Assembly (NCBI RefSeq): GCF_000176035.2
Contig: NC_015675.1
Span: forward strand, 6,390,001-6,454,000
Direction of reading: 5' to 3'
DNA: 64,000 bases
DNA from: Mesorhizobium opportunistum WSM2075
GTDB lineage: Bacteria; Pseudomonadota; Alphaproteobacteria; Rhizobiales; Rhizobiaceae
Each line of letters opens with the position of its first letter. Position 1 is the first letter of the stretch. The translations under genes were made by a program, and so were the position numbers. Shown piece after piece: positions 11,059 through 20,735 of the stretch. The notes under the pieces are model-generated. The model had not been told where the DNA came from, did not search any database, and worked only from the letters and a program-made list of their open reading frames with translations.

Positions 11059-12174
11059 ATGCGAATTTTGCTCATTGAAGACAGCGAGGACTTTGGCAGC
11101 GCTGTACGAGAACATATGATAGCTGATGGCCACGCGGTTGAATGGGCCAAGGACCTGTCCGAAGCGCGGTATCACGCAAGTGGGATTCCCTACGGGCTTG
11201 TTCTGCTCGATATTAACCTGCCAGACGGTAACGGCCTGGACTACTTGCGGGAGATGAGGAAGGGGCGTGATTCGACACCCGTCATCATCGTGACAGCTCG
11301 CCATACGGTCGAGGACCGCATCGAGGGGCTCAATGCTGGTGCCGCCGACTACTTGGTCAAGCCGTTCGATCCCCGCGAACTTTCCGCGCGCATTCATGCC
11401 GTGGCGCGTAGTCACGGGAACTTCCCGAAGCCATATTCTGTCGGGGCGCTGTCCATAAACGCGGCTGAGCGGCGCGTCGCCCTCGACGGGCAGCCGGTCA
11501 ACCTGACTGCACGCGAATGGGCGATTCTCGACTGCGTTCTATCCCGACCCGGAGCGGTAGTTTTGAAGAGGAAGATCGAGGAAGAACTCCTTTCCTTAGG
11601 TTCGGAAAGTGAGAGCAATACCGTGGAGGTTTATGTTAGCCGGCTCCGCAAGAAGATCGGTAGGGACCGAATAGCGACACTGCGTGGCTTGGGGTACAGT
11701 TTCGTGGAAGAATCGCGGAACGGCCTCGGAGACCCCGTCGATCTTGTCCAAAAGGTTCGGTCAGTCGTTGATGACTTCTTGAAAAAGCCGTGGTTTGCCG
11801 GACGGCTAATCCTTGACGTCGACGGCTGTCCCGCCTGGGAGTGCAAAGCAGACCACGCCGTTAGAATTCCCGTCGTGCTTCGATACCTCATCGACAACGC
11901 ACTCACACATGGACTGCCCGATATCCCGACGACAGTTTCCGTCCGAGCTGATGGAACCATCGCCATTGTAAACGCAGGACCGGTGGTGCCCCTCCCAGAC
12001 CTTGACGAGATAACAGAGCGTTTTGTGCGTCTTGCGACTCGGGCAACTGTCCCAGGCCAGGGTCTACCCGTCGCTAATTATGTAATCAAGAAGGTCGGTG
12101 GCAGCCTTGAACTTGCCTCGCCTGCCACAGGTCGCGAGGATGGTTTTGAGGCGATTATTCGAATCCCTCGATGA
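11059..12174 (+). CDS. OmpR-family response regulator fused to a histidine-kinase ATPase domain
   Basis: A 371-residue protein. Residues 1-115 are a receiver domain with acidic pocket IEDSED, phospho-acceptor D51 (LLDINLP), T79 and K101 (VKPFD). Residues about 124-215 are an OmpR/PhoB winged helix (VNLTAREWAILDCVLSRPG, TVEVYVSRLRKKIG, TLRGLGYSF). The C-terminal 150 residues resemble a HATPase_c domain: LRYLIDNALTHG as the N box and GQGLPVANYVIKKVGG as a G-box-like segment. No HisKA dimerisation domain, phospho-accepting histidine or membrane segment is present. It looks like an in-frame deletion fusing neighbouring regulator and kinase genes of a QseBC-like pair. GGAG six bases upstream supports ATG 11059 over 11047. 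Confidence 0.8.
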   Translation: MRILLIEDSEDFGSAVREHMIADGHAVEWAKDLSEARYHASGIPYGLVLLDINLPDGNGLDYLREMRKGRDSTPVIIVTARHTVEDRIEGLNAGAADYLVKPFDPRELSARIHAVARSHGNFPKPYSVGALSINAAERRVALDGQPVNLTAREWAILDCVLSRPGAVVLKRKIEEELLSLGSESESNTVEVYVSRLRKKIGRDRIATLRGLGYSFVEESRNGLGDPVDLVQKVRSVVDDFLKKPWFAGRLILDVDGCPAWECKADHAVRIPVVLRYLIDNALTHGLPDIPTTVSVRADGTIAIVNAGPVVPLPDLDEITERFVRLATRATVPGQGLPVANYVIKKVGGSLELASPATGREDGFEAIIRIPR

Positions 12175-12793
12175 CCCTGGTTTGCTGCAGCGACCAGGTT
12201 GGGCGTAGGAAGCATTGTACGCTGCTGGGCAACGGGAATGTCAAACAGGGGCGGTAACCAACCCCGCGGTGGGCCGGCTCGCCAGAGGAAGTCAGCTTTG
12301 GCGGGGCACACCACATCCCAATCCACTGGCGTGAGACAAGCATGCCACGGCCCCCGCCCAAGCCCAAGGCGCTTCCGCCTGCACGCACCCTTCCGATTTC
12401 CCGTCGTGAGAGCCCGCGCTGTAGCGTTGTTCTGAGCGGTCTTTTTCATTCACATGGGACGTTGATCCGTCCGCTTCCCCCCAATGTTCGTCTCCAGTTC
12501 GACAACGCTTTTGTCTTGTCGTTTTCATGATCAATATAAGGTCAGGGCCGATCTTCAAGATCGATTGGATTACCTACCCTGCTCGACAGAACTGAGGCCA
12601 CTCAGAATCGTCGTCGCGAAAATAGCTGGTAGCTTTCAGGCTCAGCTAGCTCTGCCAGAAGGGTTATTGTTGGGCCTTCCAGTCAGGAGATCTTATGAAC
12701 TAGGAAACCATATCATTCCGTCCGGCGTGCCGATGGCCAAATGGCAGACGACACCGGAATCCAGCACGTTACCATACAGGAGAAAGATATACG
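12175..12793. other. Unassigned region
   Basis: About 620 bp without a recognisable gene. Long open frames here overlap on both strands and lack family features. AGGAGA at 12778-12783 belongs to the small ORF that follows. Confidence 0.5.
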
Positions 12794-13006
12794 ATGATGT
12801 CCCCCTCACCCAAAGATGTCGCCGTCCAGGGCCTTCCGAAGCCGCCGACGAAATTTCCCTCTGCCTTGCTGCGCACCATACTTGCTGGCGCGCTAGCCCT
12901 GATGGCGACCGGTCCGGCTCCCGCAGGCCCCGACGACGACGACGACGACGGCGGTTGTGGCTATGCCGCCTCCCTTGTGAATGTTGGCGCTCGGAAGACG
13001 ATCTGA
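12794..13006 (+). CDS. Small putative exported acidic peptide
   Basis: A 70-residue ORF with a good ribosome binding site (AGGAGA) about ten bases before ATGATG. A polar N-terminus is followed by a signal-like hydrophobic run ALLRTILAGALALMATGPAPAG, then a run of six aspartates and GGCGYAASLVNVG. I recognise no family. It could be a truncated exported protein or a ribosomally made peptide precursor; no modification enzyme is adjacent. Confidence 0.4.
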   Translation: MMSPSPKDVAVQGLPKPPTKFPSALLRTILAGALALMATGPAPAGPDDDDDDGGCGYAASLVNVGARKTI

Positions 13007-13129
13007 GCCCCTGCGACCAAGTAGATCTATAGCGGTTGCTGCGGGTCCTGATTTGACCCGCAGCAGCATATCAGCTGGAAGGCGAAGCTCACAAAAAGGG
13101 GGGCGTTTCTGCGCTTTTTCGACGCATTT

Positions 13130-13600
13130 CCCTCATGCTGCCGGCGTCCATCCGGCATGACGGGGAAGATATCATGTTAAGCGGCACGCGCTTCCCATTC
13201 GGCGATGTCCGACGTCCGACAATGTCGGATAGGCAACATAGCAGACTGCGGATAATCACATTGCCGAGACGAGTTTCTCGTTGGCACGGTATGTGCCCGG
13301 TCCGCAAACGCCTCACAAACTAACGAGAAGTCATCCGACCATCATCCACCAAAGAATGCCCCTCACCTTGATTCACTCAAAGATGACGCTCGAGTCAGGC
13401 CCCGCAACATGATGATGGCTCATCTGGCTCGGGCTGCCCACCGTCCCACTCTCTCCCACTACTAAGTGGGACGAGCACGCAGCACCCTCAACTAGGAGAT
13501 AAACTCACTTTGCCTCGAACTTTGCCCATCGCCCGATCACCACAAGCTAAGCCATCGCTGAACCTTCGGTCCGGTTGGCTAGATCGTGCAGCCGGCAGTA
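13130..13600 (+). repeat. Dispersed promoter/leader repeat, copy 2
   Basis: Degenerate copy of the 130-665 segment, retaining palindrome, NifA site, sigma-54 core and the MTLESG mini-ORF region. Downstream coding capacity is lost, and 13600-13923 holds no recognisable gene. Confidence 0.7.
13223..13296 (+). promoter_or_regulatory. NifA/sigma-54 type promoter, copy 2
   Basis: TGT-N10-ACA at 13223-13238, with GG at 13283-13284 and GC at 13295-13296 of a TTGGCACGGTATGTGC core. The spacing is 60 bp from site to core. No intact gene follows before the convergent hipA, so this looks orphaned. Confidence 0.65.
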
Positions 13601-13923
13601 CTGTCGCCAAAGCGCGGCGCGCCCCGTCAGCATTGCGTCCCATCAGCTCGGCCGACAGAGTAAAGCACGGCCTGGCGCAGCGCCTGCTCGAAAAGCGCCG
13701 CGTCCGACGAGTGGCGGATGGCGTTCTGCCGCCGAGTCGTCAACGACAGCCAGCTGCGGCCGGCGCACAGCTTTGCCGCTCGGCCAAGCGCCCGCCCAGA
13801 TTACGGGCGGCAGTCTTGAAGGTTGAACAGCCGTCTGTTCCTGTCTTCGCGCTGGCACGGCAAGGATTGTCCAAATTGTGGGCGTCGTGCGCTTGCCGAG
13901 CGTGTCCGAAATCCAGCGCCGGA

Positions 13924-15240
13924 TCAGGCGTGAACACTGTTGCGTAGTTCGTCAGCCAGAGCGCGGAGAGCGTCGGCGCTCCCTTCCAGCGCCGTAAAAG
14001 CGTAGGGATTGAGGAACTGTCGGCCCCAGAACAGATTGCGATCTGTGCGCGATAGCGCAGCTTCCTCGCTGACACTCGGCCAATTCTCCGCAATGCATCG
14101 GAGCTGGCCTTCAACAATCGCAAGAGCTTCCGGCGCGCTGAGCAGGAAGTGATGCGCGGCCTCAAGGCATGACGCGATCCGGCTCATGCGGTTATTGCCG
14201 CTGATGAGCATGGCCTGGCTGGCCTCCTGGCCGCTGCGGGCCTGCGGACAAATATCATAGGCAGGCGTGAGGGTGAGCTTAGCCCCGTCCCAGAACGCCG
14301 CATGGTTGCGGGCATGATCGTCGGTGTTGCCGCAAAGTATATTGAATACAATGCGGCTGAACAACTCGCGGAGAGTTTCCGACGGCGCAGTGAATCGGTG
14401 GCGAATGATCTCCGCCAGATCCTGGTAGCTAGCGTAACGCGCCATCATCTCATCGAGCGCGAGCATCGTCAGCGCTGAGACCATGGATTTGCGTTGCCAG
14501 CCGCCCGTGACCCTGATCCGGTCGAATCGCTCGACGAGCAACACGTCCTTGCCTGCGGCGCGGACGAGCGAGACGGATGCCGCTCTGATGCCGCACAAGG
14601 CGGCAAGCCGCATGGCTATGAATTCTCCTTTGACGACGCTGTAAAGGTCGGCAGACGAGGAAAATTTCGCGACATGCTTGACGGTGTGGTCCTCGATCAG
14701 CGCCTTGGGTCTTGCCCCGCCGATCGAGCTGCCGTGATGCAGCGCCTGATCTAATTCGGGGGTGAGCGGAATACCTGTCTCTACCCGCTCCGCCGATTGG
14801 ACAAGCTCTTCGAGAGTGGCATTGGCCGGTGCGCGCGGCTCGTAATTTGTGGGCGAAAACTGAAAATCGAGCGCGCCGATGCGGTCCGAGCCTGATTCCA
14901 GCAGGAACGTCAGTTCTGAAATATCGAGCTGCGCGATTTCATCGCCTTTCACACCGAATTTGCGATTGAGGATAACCCGTCGTCCCCAGGCATCGGGGGC
15001 AGCATCGCGGATGCATCCCGGCATGGTTAGGCCAGGAAGCAAAGGCAATTCGCCTGTCTTCAGGGGCAGTTCCGGGAGATAAAGCGCGACCGCCCTGCCG
15101 AGTTCACGAAAGCTCCTGCCATAGTTGAAGCTGACGAGTCCGTCATGGGTATATAGCCGCCCGGCGACAACCGGCGCGGTCTCGCCCGGCAGCCAGACCC
15201 AGACATAGGCTTCGTCGTACTTGGGGACCTTAGAACTCAT
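13924..15240 (-). CDS. hipA: HipA-family serine/threonine kinase toxin
   Basis: A 438-residue HipA-like protein. Visible are an N-terminal region GRLYTHDGLVSFNYG, the phosphate-binding segment SSIGGARPKALI, the catalytic-loop-like GNTDDHARNHAAFWDG and the metal-binding stretch LTPAYDICPQ. HipA kinases phosphorylate a translation factor or tRNA synthetase target and are neutralised by HipB. ATG 15240 is chosen because it begins MSSKVPKYDEAYVWVWLPGE, as expected, and overlaps the hipB stop by 11 bp. The longer open frame upstream is hipB read in another frame. Confidence 0.88.
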   Translation of the reverse strand: MSSKVPKYDEAYVWVWLPGETAPVVAGRLYTHDGLVSFNYGRSFRELGRAVALYLPELPLKTGELPLLPGLTMPGCIRDAAPDAWGRRVILNRKFGVKGDEIAQLDISELTFLLESGSDRIGALDFQFSPTNYEPRAPANATLEELVQSAERVETGIPLTPELDQALHHGSSIGGARPKALIEDHTVKHVAKFSSSADLYSVVKGEFIAMRLAALCGIRAASVSLVRAAGKDVLLVERFDRIRVTGGWQRKSMVSALTMLALDEMMARYASYQDLAEIIRHRFTAPSETLRELFSRIVFNILCGNTDDHARNHAAFWDGAKLTLTPAYDICPQARSGQEASQAMLISGNNRMSRIASCLEAAHHFLLSAPEALAIVEGQLRCIAENWPSVSEEAALSRTDRNLFWGRQFLNPYAFTALEGSADALRALADELRNSVHA

Positions 15241-15568
15241 CGACGACCTGCTTGCCGGCCTTGTAGACGTGCTTCGGCAGCAGCGCGATGCGATCGTCCA
15301 TGCGGCCTGTGAGGGCTGTGATGGCCTTGCCATCCGCATCGAACAGCTTCACACCGACAATGGCAGCAGCCTCGAACATCAGTCCGATTTCGACTTTGGG
15401 ATCGCCCTTCTCGATGCGCTGCAAGGTGCTGCGTGAAACACCGATTCTCTCGGCTAACTCCTGTCCGGTTAACCGGTGCTGCATCCGGCCCAGCCGGATG
15501 GTCTTACCGAAAAGGCCAAGCGCCTCGATCGCGTAGCGCGAATAAGTCCGTTTTTGCGTTGCCGTCAT
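15230..15568 (-). CDS. hipB: HipB-like XRE antitoxin
   Basis: A 112-residue helix-turn-helix protein starting MTATQKRTYSRYAIEALGLF. The HTH is LTGQELAERIGVSRSTLQRIEKG. It precedes and overlaps hipA, the normal toxin-antitoxin arrangement, and should repress its own promoter while binding HipA. The C-terminus ends AGKQVVDEF. Confidence 0.87.
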   Translation of the reverse strand: MTATQKRTYSRYAIEALGLFGKTIRLGRMQHRLTGQELAERIGVSRSTLQRIEKGDPKVEIGLMFEAAAIVGVKLFDADGKAITALTGRMDDRIALLPKHVYKAGKQVVDEF

Positions 15569-15739
15569 TAGGCCACCGTGATCCATGCATGAGCCATATC
15601 TCAGGCTTTCGGCCTTTATATAGGTCATCTTCGCAGAGCGAGGCAAGCATCCGTCTCCTATATGATCCAAACCCCTGAGTCGCCCTTTATAAGCAGCAAG
15701 AGTTCGCAGCAGGAGCCAATGAACCCCGATTACTTGGGC

Positions 15740-16045
15740 GGTCTCACTTATTTGCCTTTTCTCGCCGAGCACCCGCTCCAAGTTCTCATACACCCCAGGC
15801 TGCCGTTCATCTGGCATGCGTTCCAGAGTGCGCAGCTTCCAGCGAACGGCGGGCAGCTTGTCCGCCCCTTCAATGCCGAGCAGATCCCATTGCGGGGCGG
15901 GCTTCGAAGGAGAGCAGGAATTTTCGCTGATCGTCGGTCAATGCCTGGTTGAGCCGGTGATCAGCCGCTTGCGAACGTCGAGCAATTGATCGAGGCTCAC
16001 CTCGATCTGCGACATGCGCAGAATTTCTCTCGGCGGTCGAAGAAG
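15740..16045 (-). pseudogene. C-terminal remnant of an AbiEii/AbiGii-like nucleotidyltransferase
   Basis: Three frames together give SLDQLLDVRKRLI, then NQALTDDQRKFLLSFEARP, then QWDLLGIEGADKLPAVRWKL and a tail of short helices. The order LTDDQRxFLLSF, WDLLG, LPAVRWKL is that of the C-terminus of rhizobial proteins annotated as AbiEii-type nucleotidyltransferases. Frame changes occur near 15890 and 15960. The catalytic N-terminal domain is not visible. Confidence 0.5.
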
Positions 16046-16947
16046 GCATCGCCTTGATGCCACACAATCTCGGTTTCCGCCGGTCTCGTGTGAATCTGTT
16101 GGCTTCACAAAATGAAGAGGACATGCAGGCCGGCTTGCCCGTCATGCGGCAATTCGTTCGCTGGGATCAACAGAAACTCCGAGAATTGGATGGTTGCGGC
16201 CTTGACCATTCGCACTTTCCGTCTTCTGAGCGCTTGGCGATGGGAAAACAGCTGTCCGACCACATCCTGGCATTGAATCCCCCGATAGCGACCAATGCAA
16301 GCTCGTGCCTTACCCGTTGGCAGCTCTGTACTATCACGAGAGCGGCAACAAAGACTCGGGCGATCGAGTTGATCGACCTGACACTGAAGTCGCAGGGCGG
16401 TCCGTAGCTTATCCGCGACGAAGATGAACAGCATTTGCTGCAGTTCCTGGCCTACTTCAAGGGTGAGAAGGTTTGTTACGGCGCTGTGTGTGCGGCTCCA
16501 AACAATGGCCGATTCGACAGCTGGTATACCGTTTCCGGCTGACCATCAGGTTTATGTTAGGGACAGAATTGGCCGGGCGGACAGCTCTTGATGCGAACGG
16601 CGCAAAGCCGCCCGGTCTGCGAGATCGCCTTGGCTGCTCTTTTGGACTTAGGTCCGAAGGACGGCGGTCTGCTACGACGCCACCGCCTTTGGTTAAGCGG
16701 GGCATGAGCTGAGCTACGCGTTTGCCCGCTTCGAACCGGCTTCGCGCACCGGTGCCAGATGGCCCCCGGAACCTTAAAATCGACCGGCGACAACACCTTC
16801 ACGCCGGCCGGATCATGCCTGGCGGACCGCCCGGATAATCCTGAGATCCTGGCCGACGTCGGCGCCGCTTGGGTAGCTGCGATTGAAATCGTTTGGGCGC
16901 AGATGCAACGTGGGTCCTTATTCCACGCATCGTTTTACGTGCTCAGC
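16046..16947. other. Unassigned debris
   Basis: About 900 bp with no gene that I can identify on either strand. Confidence 0.45.
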
Positions 16948-17330
16948 TCAAAACGTCAGCTTGAAGCCGGCCGACAGGGTGAAGGCATAGGAGTCCATGC
17001 CAGCGCTGTTGCTACCCTTGATGCTTAGCTCTCCGCCGGTCGCGATGCTGTAGTCCGGGTTCTAGCCTTTCTTGGGAAAATATTGTCCAGATTGCCGGCC
17101 AGGAAGACGCTGGCGCGGCCGGTTATCTGATAGTCGATCTTGGCTGGCCGAGATGAACGGCACCGTGGAGAAGTCGTCGTCAAATCGCAGCCCGGGCCAA
17201 TCGCCCCCCATTGATGGTCAACATCGCTTGCGTCGATGGTCAGGCCGCCGCGGAGCAGACCCGAGGGCGTCAAGTGCTGAGCGTCGTGGTTGCTTCCGCG
17301 CCAAGGAACACGCCGAAATAGCGCTGTTCG
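16948..17330 (-). pseudogene. C-terminal beta-barrel remnant of an outer-membrane protein
   Basis: Minus-strand frames give YFGVFLGAEATTT, LTIDASDVDHQWGAIGPG, KIDYQITGRASVFLAGNLDN and finally MDSYAFTLSAGFKLTF before a stop. Alternating strands and a terminal phenylalanine are characteristic of outer-membrane barrels such as MipA/OmpV or autotransporter domains. Several frame changes are needed, so the gene is dead. Confidence 0.5.
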
Positions 17331-17438
17331 TAATCGATGCTGGCTTCGCCGTCCGGGAACTTGCCGCGTTTCTCGCGGAAGCCGAAGCCGTTCCCACTAT
17401 ATATGTACGATCCCCTTAGGCATATATGTACGATCCCG

Positions 17439-17560
17439 TTAGTCGCTCCGCTTCATGTTCGTGTAATTGACGCCGCCATGAAGGTTGAGAACCGTGGCAC
17501 GCTGATCACGAAACCTCGGCCGCCTGCGCCGTCCAAATTGATGTAGCGGTCAAGGTGGGT
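17439..17560 (-). pseudogene. C-terminal scrap of a TonB-dependent receptor
   Basis: The minus strand reads RYINLDGAGGRGFVISVPR, then after a frame change NLHGGVNYTNMKRSD and a stop. This is the pattern of the last two strands of TonB-dependent siderophore receptors (RGFV...PR...GVNYTF). Only about 40 codons remain. The 370 bp up to the next gene hold nothing I recognise. Confidence 0.45.
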
Positions 17561-17928
17561 GTCGGAGTGGATTGACTGATCCGACCAATCCCGTTCGGCA
17601 GAGCTCGGCGCTTCCTTGAGCCAATCATAGCAGCGATTCATGGGGCCGCCTCCTCGGGATAGCCGTTGGTGATCTCTCGTTGAACGACGGCGGCTCTCAG
17701 CGACCGTTCGAAGACGTTGTTTGTCGCGGCGACCATTCCTGGGCATTGGTGCAAAGACGTTGAACTCCGATGCGATGTTCAGGACGGCTTAGTCATTGCC
17801 CTTTGCCCGGTGCGTTGCATAGCGCCGCGCGGGCCGCCCACTACCGCGTTGCCGGGCCATATTGAGATTTGGCCCGGCGCGAGAGGCGGCACTCGTGGCC
17901 AGAGAGGTTGCACCGGCGGCCAGCCCTG

Positions 17929-18633
17929 TCAAAATGCCGAAGTTGGTGATCCGGTAGGACGCCTATCCTTTTTCCGCTCGTTGGCGAGGTAGCGGTCCAA
18001 ATAGTGAATGTTAGCCGCACCTGAAACCACTCGTTTGCCGACAACGACCGCCGGCCCGCCGTGGATGGACAGCTTCTTTGCGAGCGCGGAATGGTGCTTG
18101 ACGGTGTTTACGATTCCGGGGTCCTTCATGTCCCGCTTGAGCCGCTCAACGTCGAGACCCTCGTCTCGTGCGATATCCAAAATGTCGGATCCGCTGAGCC
18201 GGAGGCCAGTAGCCATTAGGCCGTGATGGAACGCCTCAAATTTTCCCTGTTTGCTGGCGGCGAGCACCGCCCGTGCGGCAAATTTGGAACCCGGTCTCGT
18301 GCTCGAATAAGGTATGTAGTAAACCTTCAGCTCGGGATCACGCTTGAGGGCTTGCTGGATCGTACGGTCTACCGCGCGGCGCTGCGGGTCGTTGCAGTCC
18401 AAAAATACGGCGATATGGTGGTCGCCATTCGGGTTGCCTGCAGTTGGCGCAGCGGGGTCGTTGAAGAGTGCGTCGTGCCGGTCTGAAATGACCTTCTCCC
18501 TATCCTTGCGGAGCTGGCTATTGTATTCGTGCTGGAGCACGTAGTGTGTGACAGTTGGACCATATTTCGCCAGCACGGAAAGCAGCAGCAGTAGGGCTGA
18601 AAGGGCGATCCGGCCGGCTTTTAGATTAATCAT
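17929..18633 (-). CDS. DsbA-family thioredoxin-fold protein lacking the CxxC motif
   Basis: A 234-residue protein. The N-terminal hydrophobic segment IALSALLLLLSVLAKYG is a signal peptide or anchor. The thioredoxin fold starts at GNPNGDHHIAVFLDCNDPQRR. Aligning it by eye with the usual FFDYxCPYCK shows the CxxC positions occupied by D82-P-Q-R85; the lone C80 is out of register. The rest is intact: FAARAVLAASKQGKFEAFHHGLM, and the cis-proline segment HGGPAVVVGKRVVSGA. It is probably periplasmic and redox-inactive. The ATG at 18633 is chosen over a TTG four codons upstream. Its upstream region is a copy of the 10920-11050 intergenic region. Confidence 0.75.
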   Translation of the reverse strand: MINLKAGRIALSALLLLLSVLAKYGPTVTHYVLQHEYNSQLRKDREKVISDRHDALFNDPAAPTAGNPNGDHHIAVFLDCNDPQRRAVDRTIQQALKRDPELKVYYIPYSSTRPGSKFAARAVLAASKQGKFEAFHHGLMATGLRLSGSDILDIARDEGLDVERLKRDMKDPGIVNTVKHHSALAKKLSIHGGPAVVVGKRVVSGAANIHYLDRYLANERKKDRRPTGSPTSAF

Positions 18634-18654
18634 GGGGAGTTCCAATTAACGGTG

Positions 18655-18940
18655 AATGGCAGGGCAGTAACAGCCGGCTTGTGACACCCGGACCTGACAG
18701 CAGCCTGACAACCTCAGGGCATTTGCGTCACGCGGCGTTGAGCGTAGCGTCACGTTCAGAAAGACTCCGCCCTCGAACTGTCGCCCGGCCCCCCTGATGC
18801 CACTACGCTCGTCGAAGACGGCAAGGATCTTGGCCGCGGCTGTACGCGAACTTACGATGGTGGCCACGCGGTCGATTGGGCCAAGGTCCTGTCCGAAGCG
18901 CGGTTTCGCGAGCCCAGCGCTGGCCACGCGGTCGGCGATC
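18655..18940 (+). repeat. Degenerate copy of the response-regulator promoter and 5' end
   Basis: 18655-18800 resembles 10935-11040 (CACCTGAC-GCAGCCTGA landmarks). 18800-18905 resembles the first 35 codons of the 11059 gene (GAAGAC, GGCCACGCGGT, GTCCTGTCCGAAGCGCGG), with frameshifts. The fragment then joins directly to promoter repeat copy 3. Confidence 0.65.
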
Positions 18941-18949
18941 CTTCTGTCG

Positions 18950-19670
18950 TGAATTTTACTCATGCTGCCGGCGAGCGCCGCCATGCCCCGGTGACGCCGA
19001 CGATATCACCTTAAGCGGCAAGCGCTTCCCGTAAACTGGCGTTCGATGTCGGACAATGTCGGATCGGCAGCATAGCAGAATCCGATTACTCACGTTGCCG
19101 AGACGAGTTTCTTGCTTGGCACGGCATGTGCGCGATCCCGCAAACGCCTCACAGACTAAAGAGAAGTCATCCGGTGATCACCCACCAAAGAATGCCCTCA
19201 CATTGATTCACTCAAGATGACGCTCGCGTCAGGCCTCGCAAAATACTGATGGCTCAGCTGGCCCTGCGCTGCCCACGCATCCATTTTGTCCCGCAAGGGC
19301 GTCGAGGACGCAGCATCGGCAAAATGAGGGGCAACTCCTTCGCCTCGAACTTTGCACATCGCCCGGTAACTACAAGCTAGGCGGTCGATGAACCTTCGGT
19401 CTGGCGCTCCGGTTGTGGCGGCCAGCGATGACATCAAGGCGACGAATTTTCTGCTCGACAAAGGCGTGGTCCTAGTCCCCGATCACCGCGCGCCAACTAT
19501 CACCCATATGGTGCGGTACAAGATCGGCAGCGCCGACGAGCCCGCCCGGGAAATTCGGCGATCGGGCATTTCCTTGAGCATCTGATTGGCGGTATCAATC
19601 ATGCCGCCGGCGAGTTGGACCGCCCGGCGGTCGATATCGGCGGCTCGCAGCACGCTTCCAGCTCTCACGC
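18950..19670 (+). repeat. Dispersed promoter/leader repeat, copy 3
   Basis: It carries the sigma-54 core, a ten-codon leader remnant, a broken signal-peptide region at 19388-19445 (VVAASDDIKAT) and the following AGELDRP segment. An extra stretch of about 130 bp interrupts the last two relative to copy 1. Confidence 0.65.
19057..19131 (+). promoter_or_regulatory. NifA/sigma-54 type promoter, copy 3 (degenerate site)
   Basis: The activator site reads TGT-N10-GCA at 19057-19072, one base off ACA. The core is intact: GG 19118-19119 and GC 19130-19131, 61 bp downstream. No intact gene follows. Confidence 0.5.
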
Positions 19671-20070
19671 CTGTACCGCCGCGCGGTGTTGCAGCTCGGC
19701 GCGCCACATGGCGATGGCGACGGGCCGTGCGCAATGTAATGACATTCGACCGGTTCTGACCCGCTCGGGAGAGCATGGCATTCAAGATGAACTCGCTGGC
19801 ATTGTCGCTGGCGATGACCCGGCCCAATTCCCGGGCAGTCAACTGCCCTCGACCGTGCCGATTAGCGCGCCTTTGCCATGCCGGCGCATTAGCGTGGCCG
19901 ACCTTACTTCGGCGTGACGCGAGCAATTTCTGCACCAGACGCGCAAGGTATGCCACTCCCTCAAACCGCTCAGCGGCACCTCTAGTCTATAGTCTAGGCC
20001 GGCATGTATGCTGCTCCCATCGCGACGGCGTGCGGCAACTCTTCTGGATCTTGACCCTGTCGGCGAGATT
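19671..20070. other. Unassigned debris
   Basis: About 400 bp separating the two tandem-like repeat blocks. I see no recognisable gene. Confidence 0.4.
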
Positions 20071-20735
20071 ATCCGACCGAGGCCAAAAACCTCGCGGCTG
20101 TACGCGAACTTAGGATGGTGGCGACGCGGTCGATTGGCCAAGGTCCTGTCCGAAGCGCGGTGTTGCAGGCCCAGCGCTAGCCACGCGGTCGGCGATCCTT
20201 CTGTCGTGAATATTACTCATGCTGCCGGCGAGCGCCGCCATGCCCCGGTGGCGCCGACGATACCTTAAGCGGCAAGCGCTTCCCTTAACTGGCGTTCGAT
20301 GTCGGACAATGTCGGATCGGCAACATAGCAGAGTCCGATTACTCACGTTGCCGAGACGAGTTTCTTGTTTGGCACGGCATGTGCGATCCCGCAAACGCCT
20401 CACAGACTAAAGAGAAAGTCATCCGATGATCACCCACCAAAGAATGCGCTCACATTGATTCACTCAAGATGACGCTCGCGTCAGGCCTCGCAAAATACTG
20501 ATGGCTCAGCTGGCCCTGCGCTGCCCACGCATCCATTTTGTCCCGCAAGGGCGTCGAGGACGCAGCATCGGCGAAATGTGGGGCAACTCACTTCGCCTCG
20601 AACTTTGCCCATCGCCCGGTAACGTGGACCTTCGGTCTGGCTGGGTGCACAAGGCCACATTTTGCGACGGCGCTGACCTTCGCGACCACCGCTTCGGTTC
20701 TGGCGGTCACCAATGACAGAGCCGGTCGATCGCAG
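20070..20735 (+). repeat. Regulator 5' fragment plus promoter/leader repeat, copy 4
   Basis: 20070-20200 is a second degenerate copy of the regulator 5' end; 20205-20735 is a copy of the promoter module. Together they mirror 18800-19440. A mini-ORF MTLASGLAKY ends in TGATGG at about 20500, and a signal-like stretch ATALTFATTASVLAVTND survives near 20665-20718. Confidence 0.7.
20310..20384 (+). promoter_or_regulatory. NifA/sigma-54 type promoter, copy 4
   Basis: TGT-N10-ACA at 20310-20325. The core has GG 20371-20372 and GC 20383-20384, 61 bp downstream. No intact gene follows. Confidence 0.65.

Noticed and set aside
11020..11415. Minus-strand ORF of 131 codons over the response-regulator start
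   Set aside because: It is antisense to conserved receiver-domain codons and has no recognisable features.
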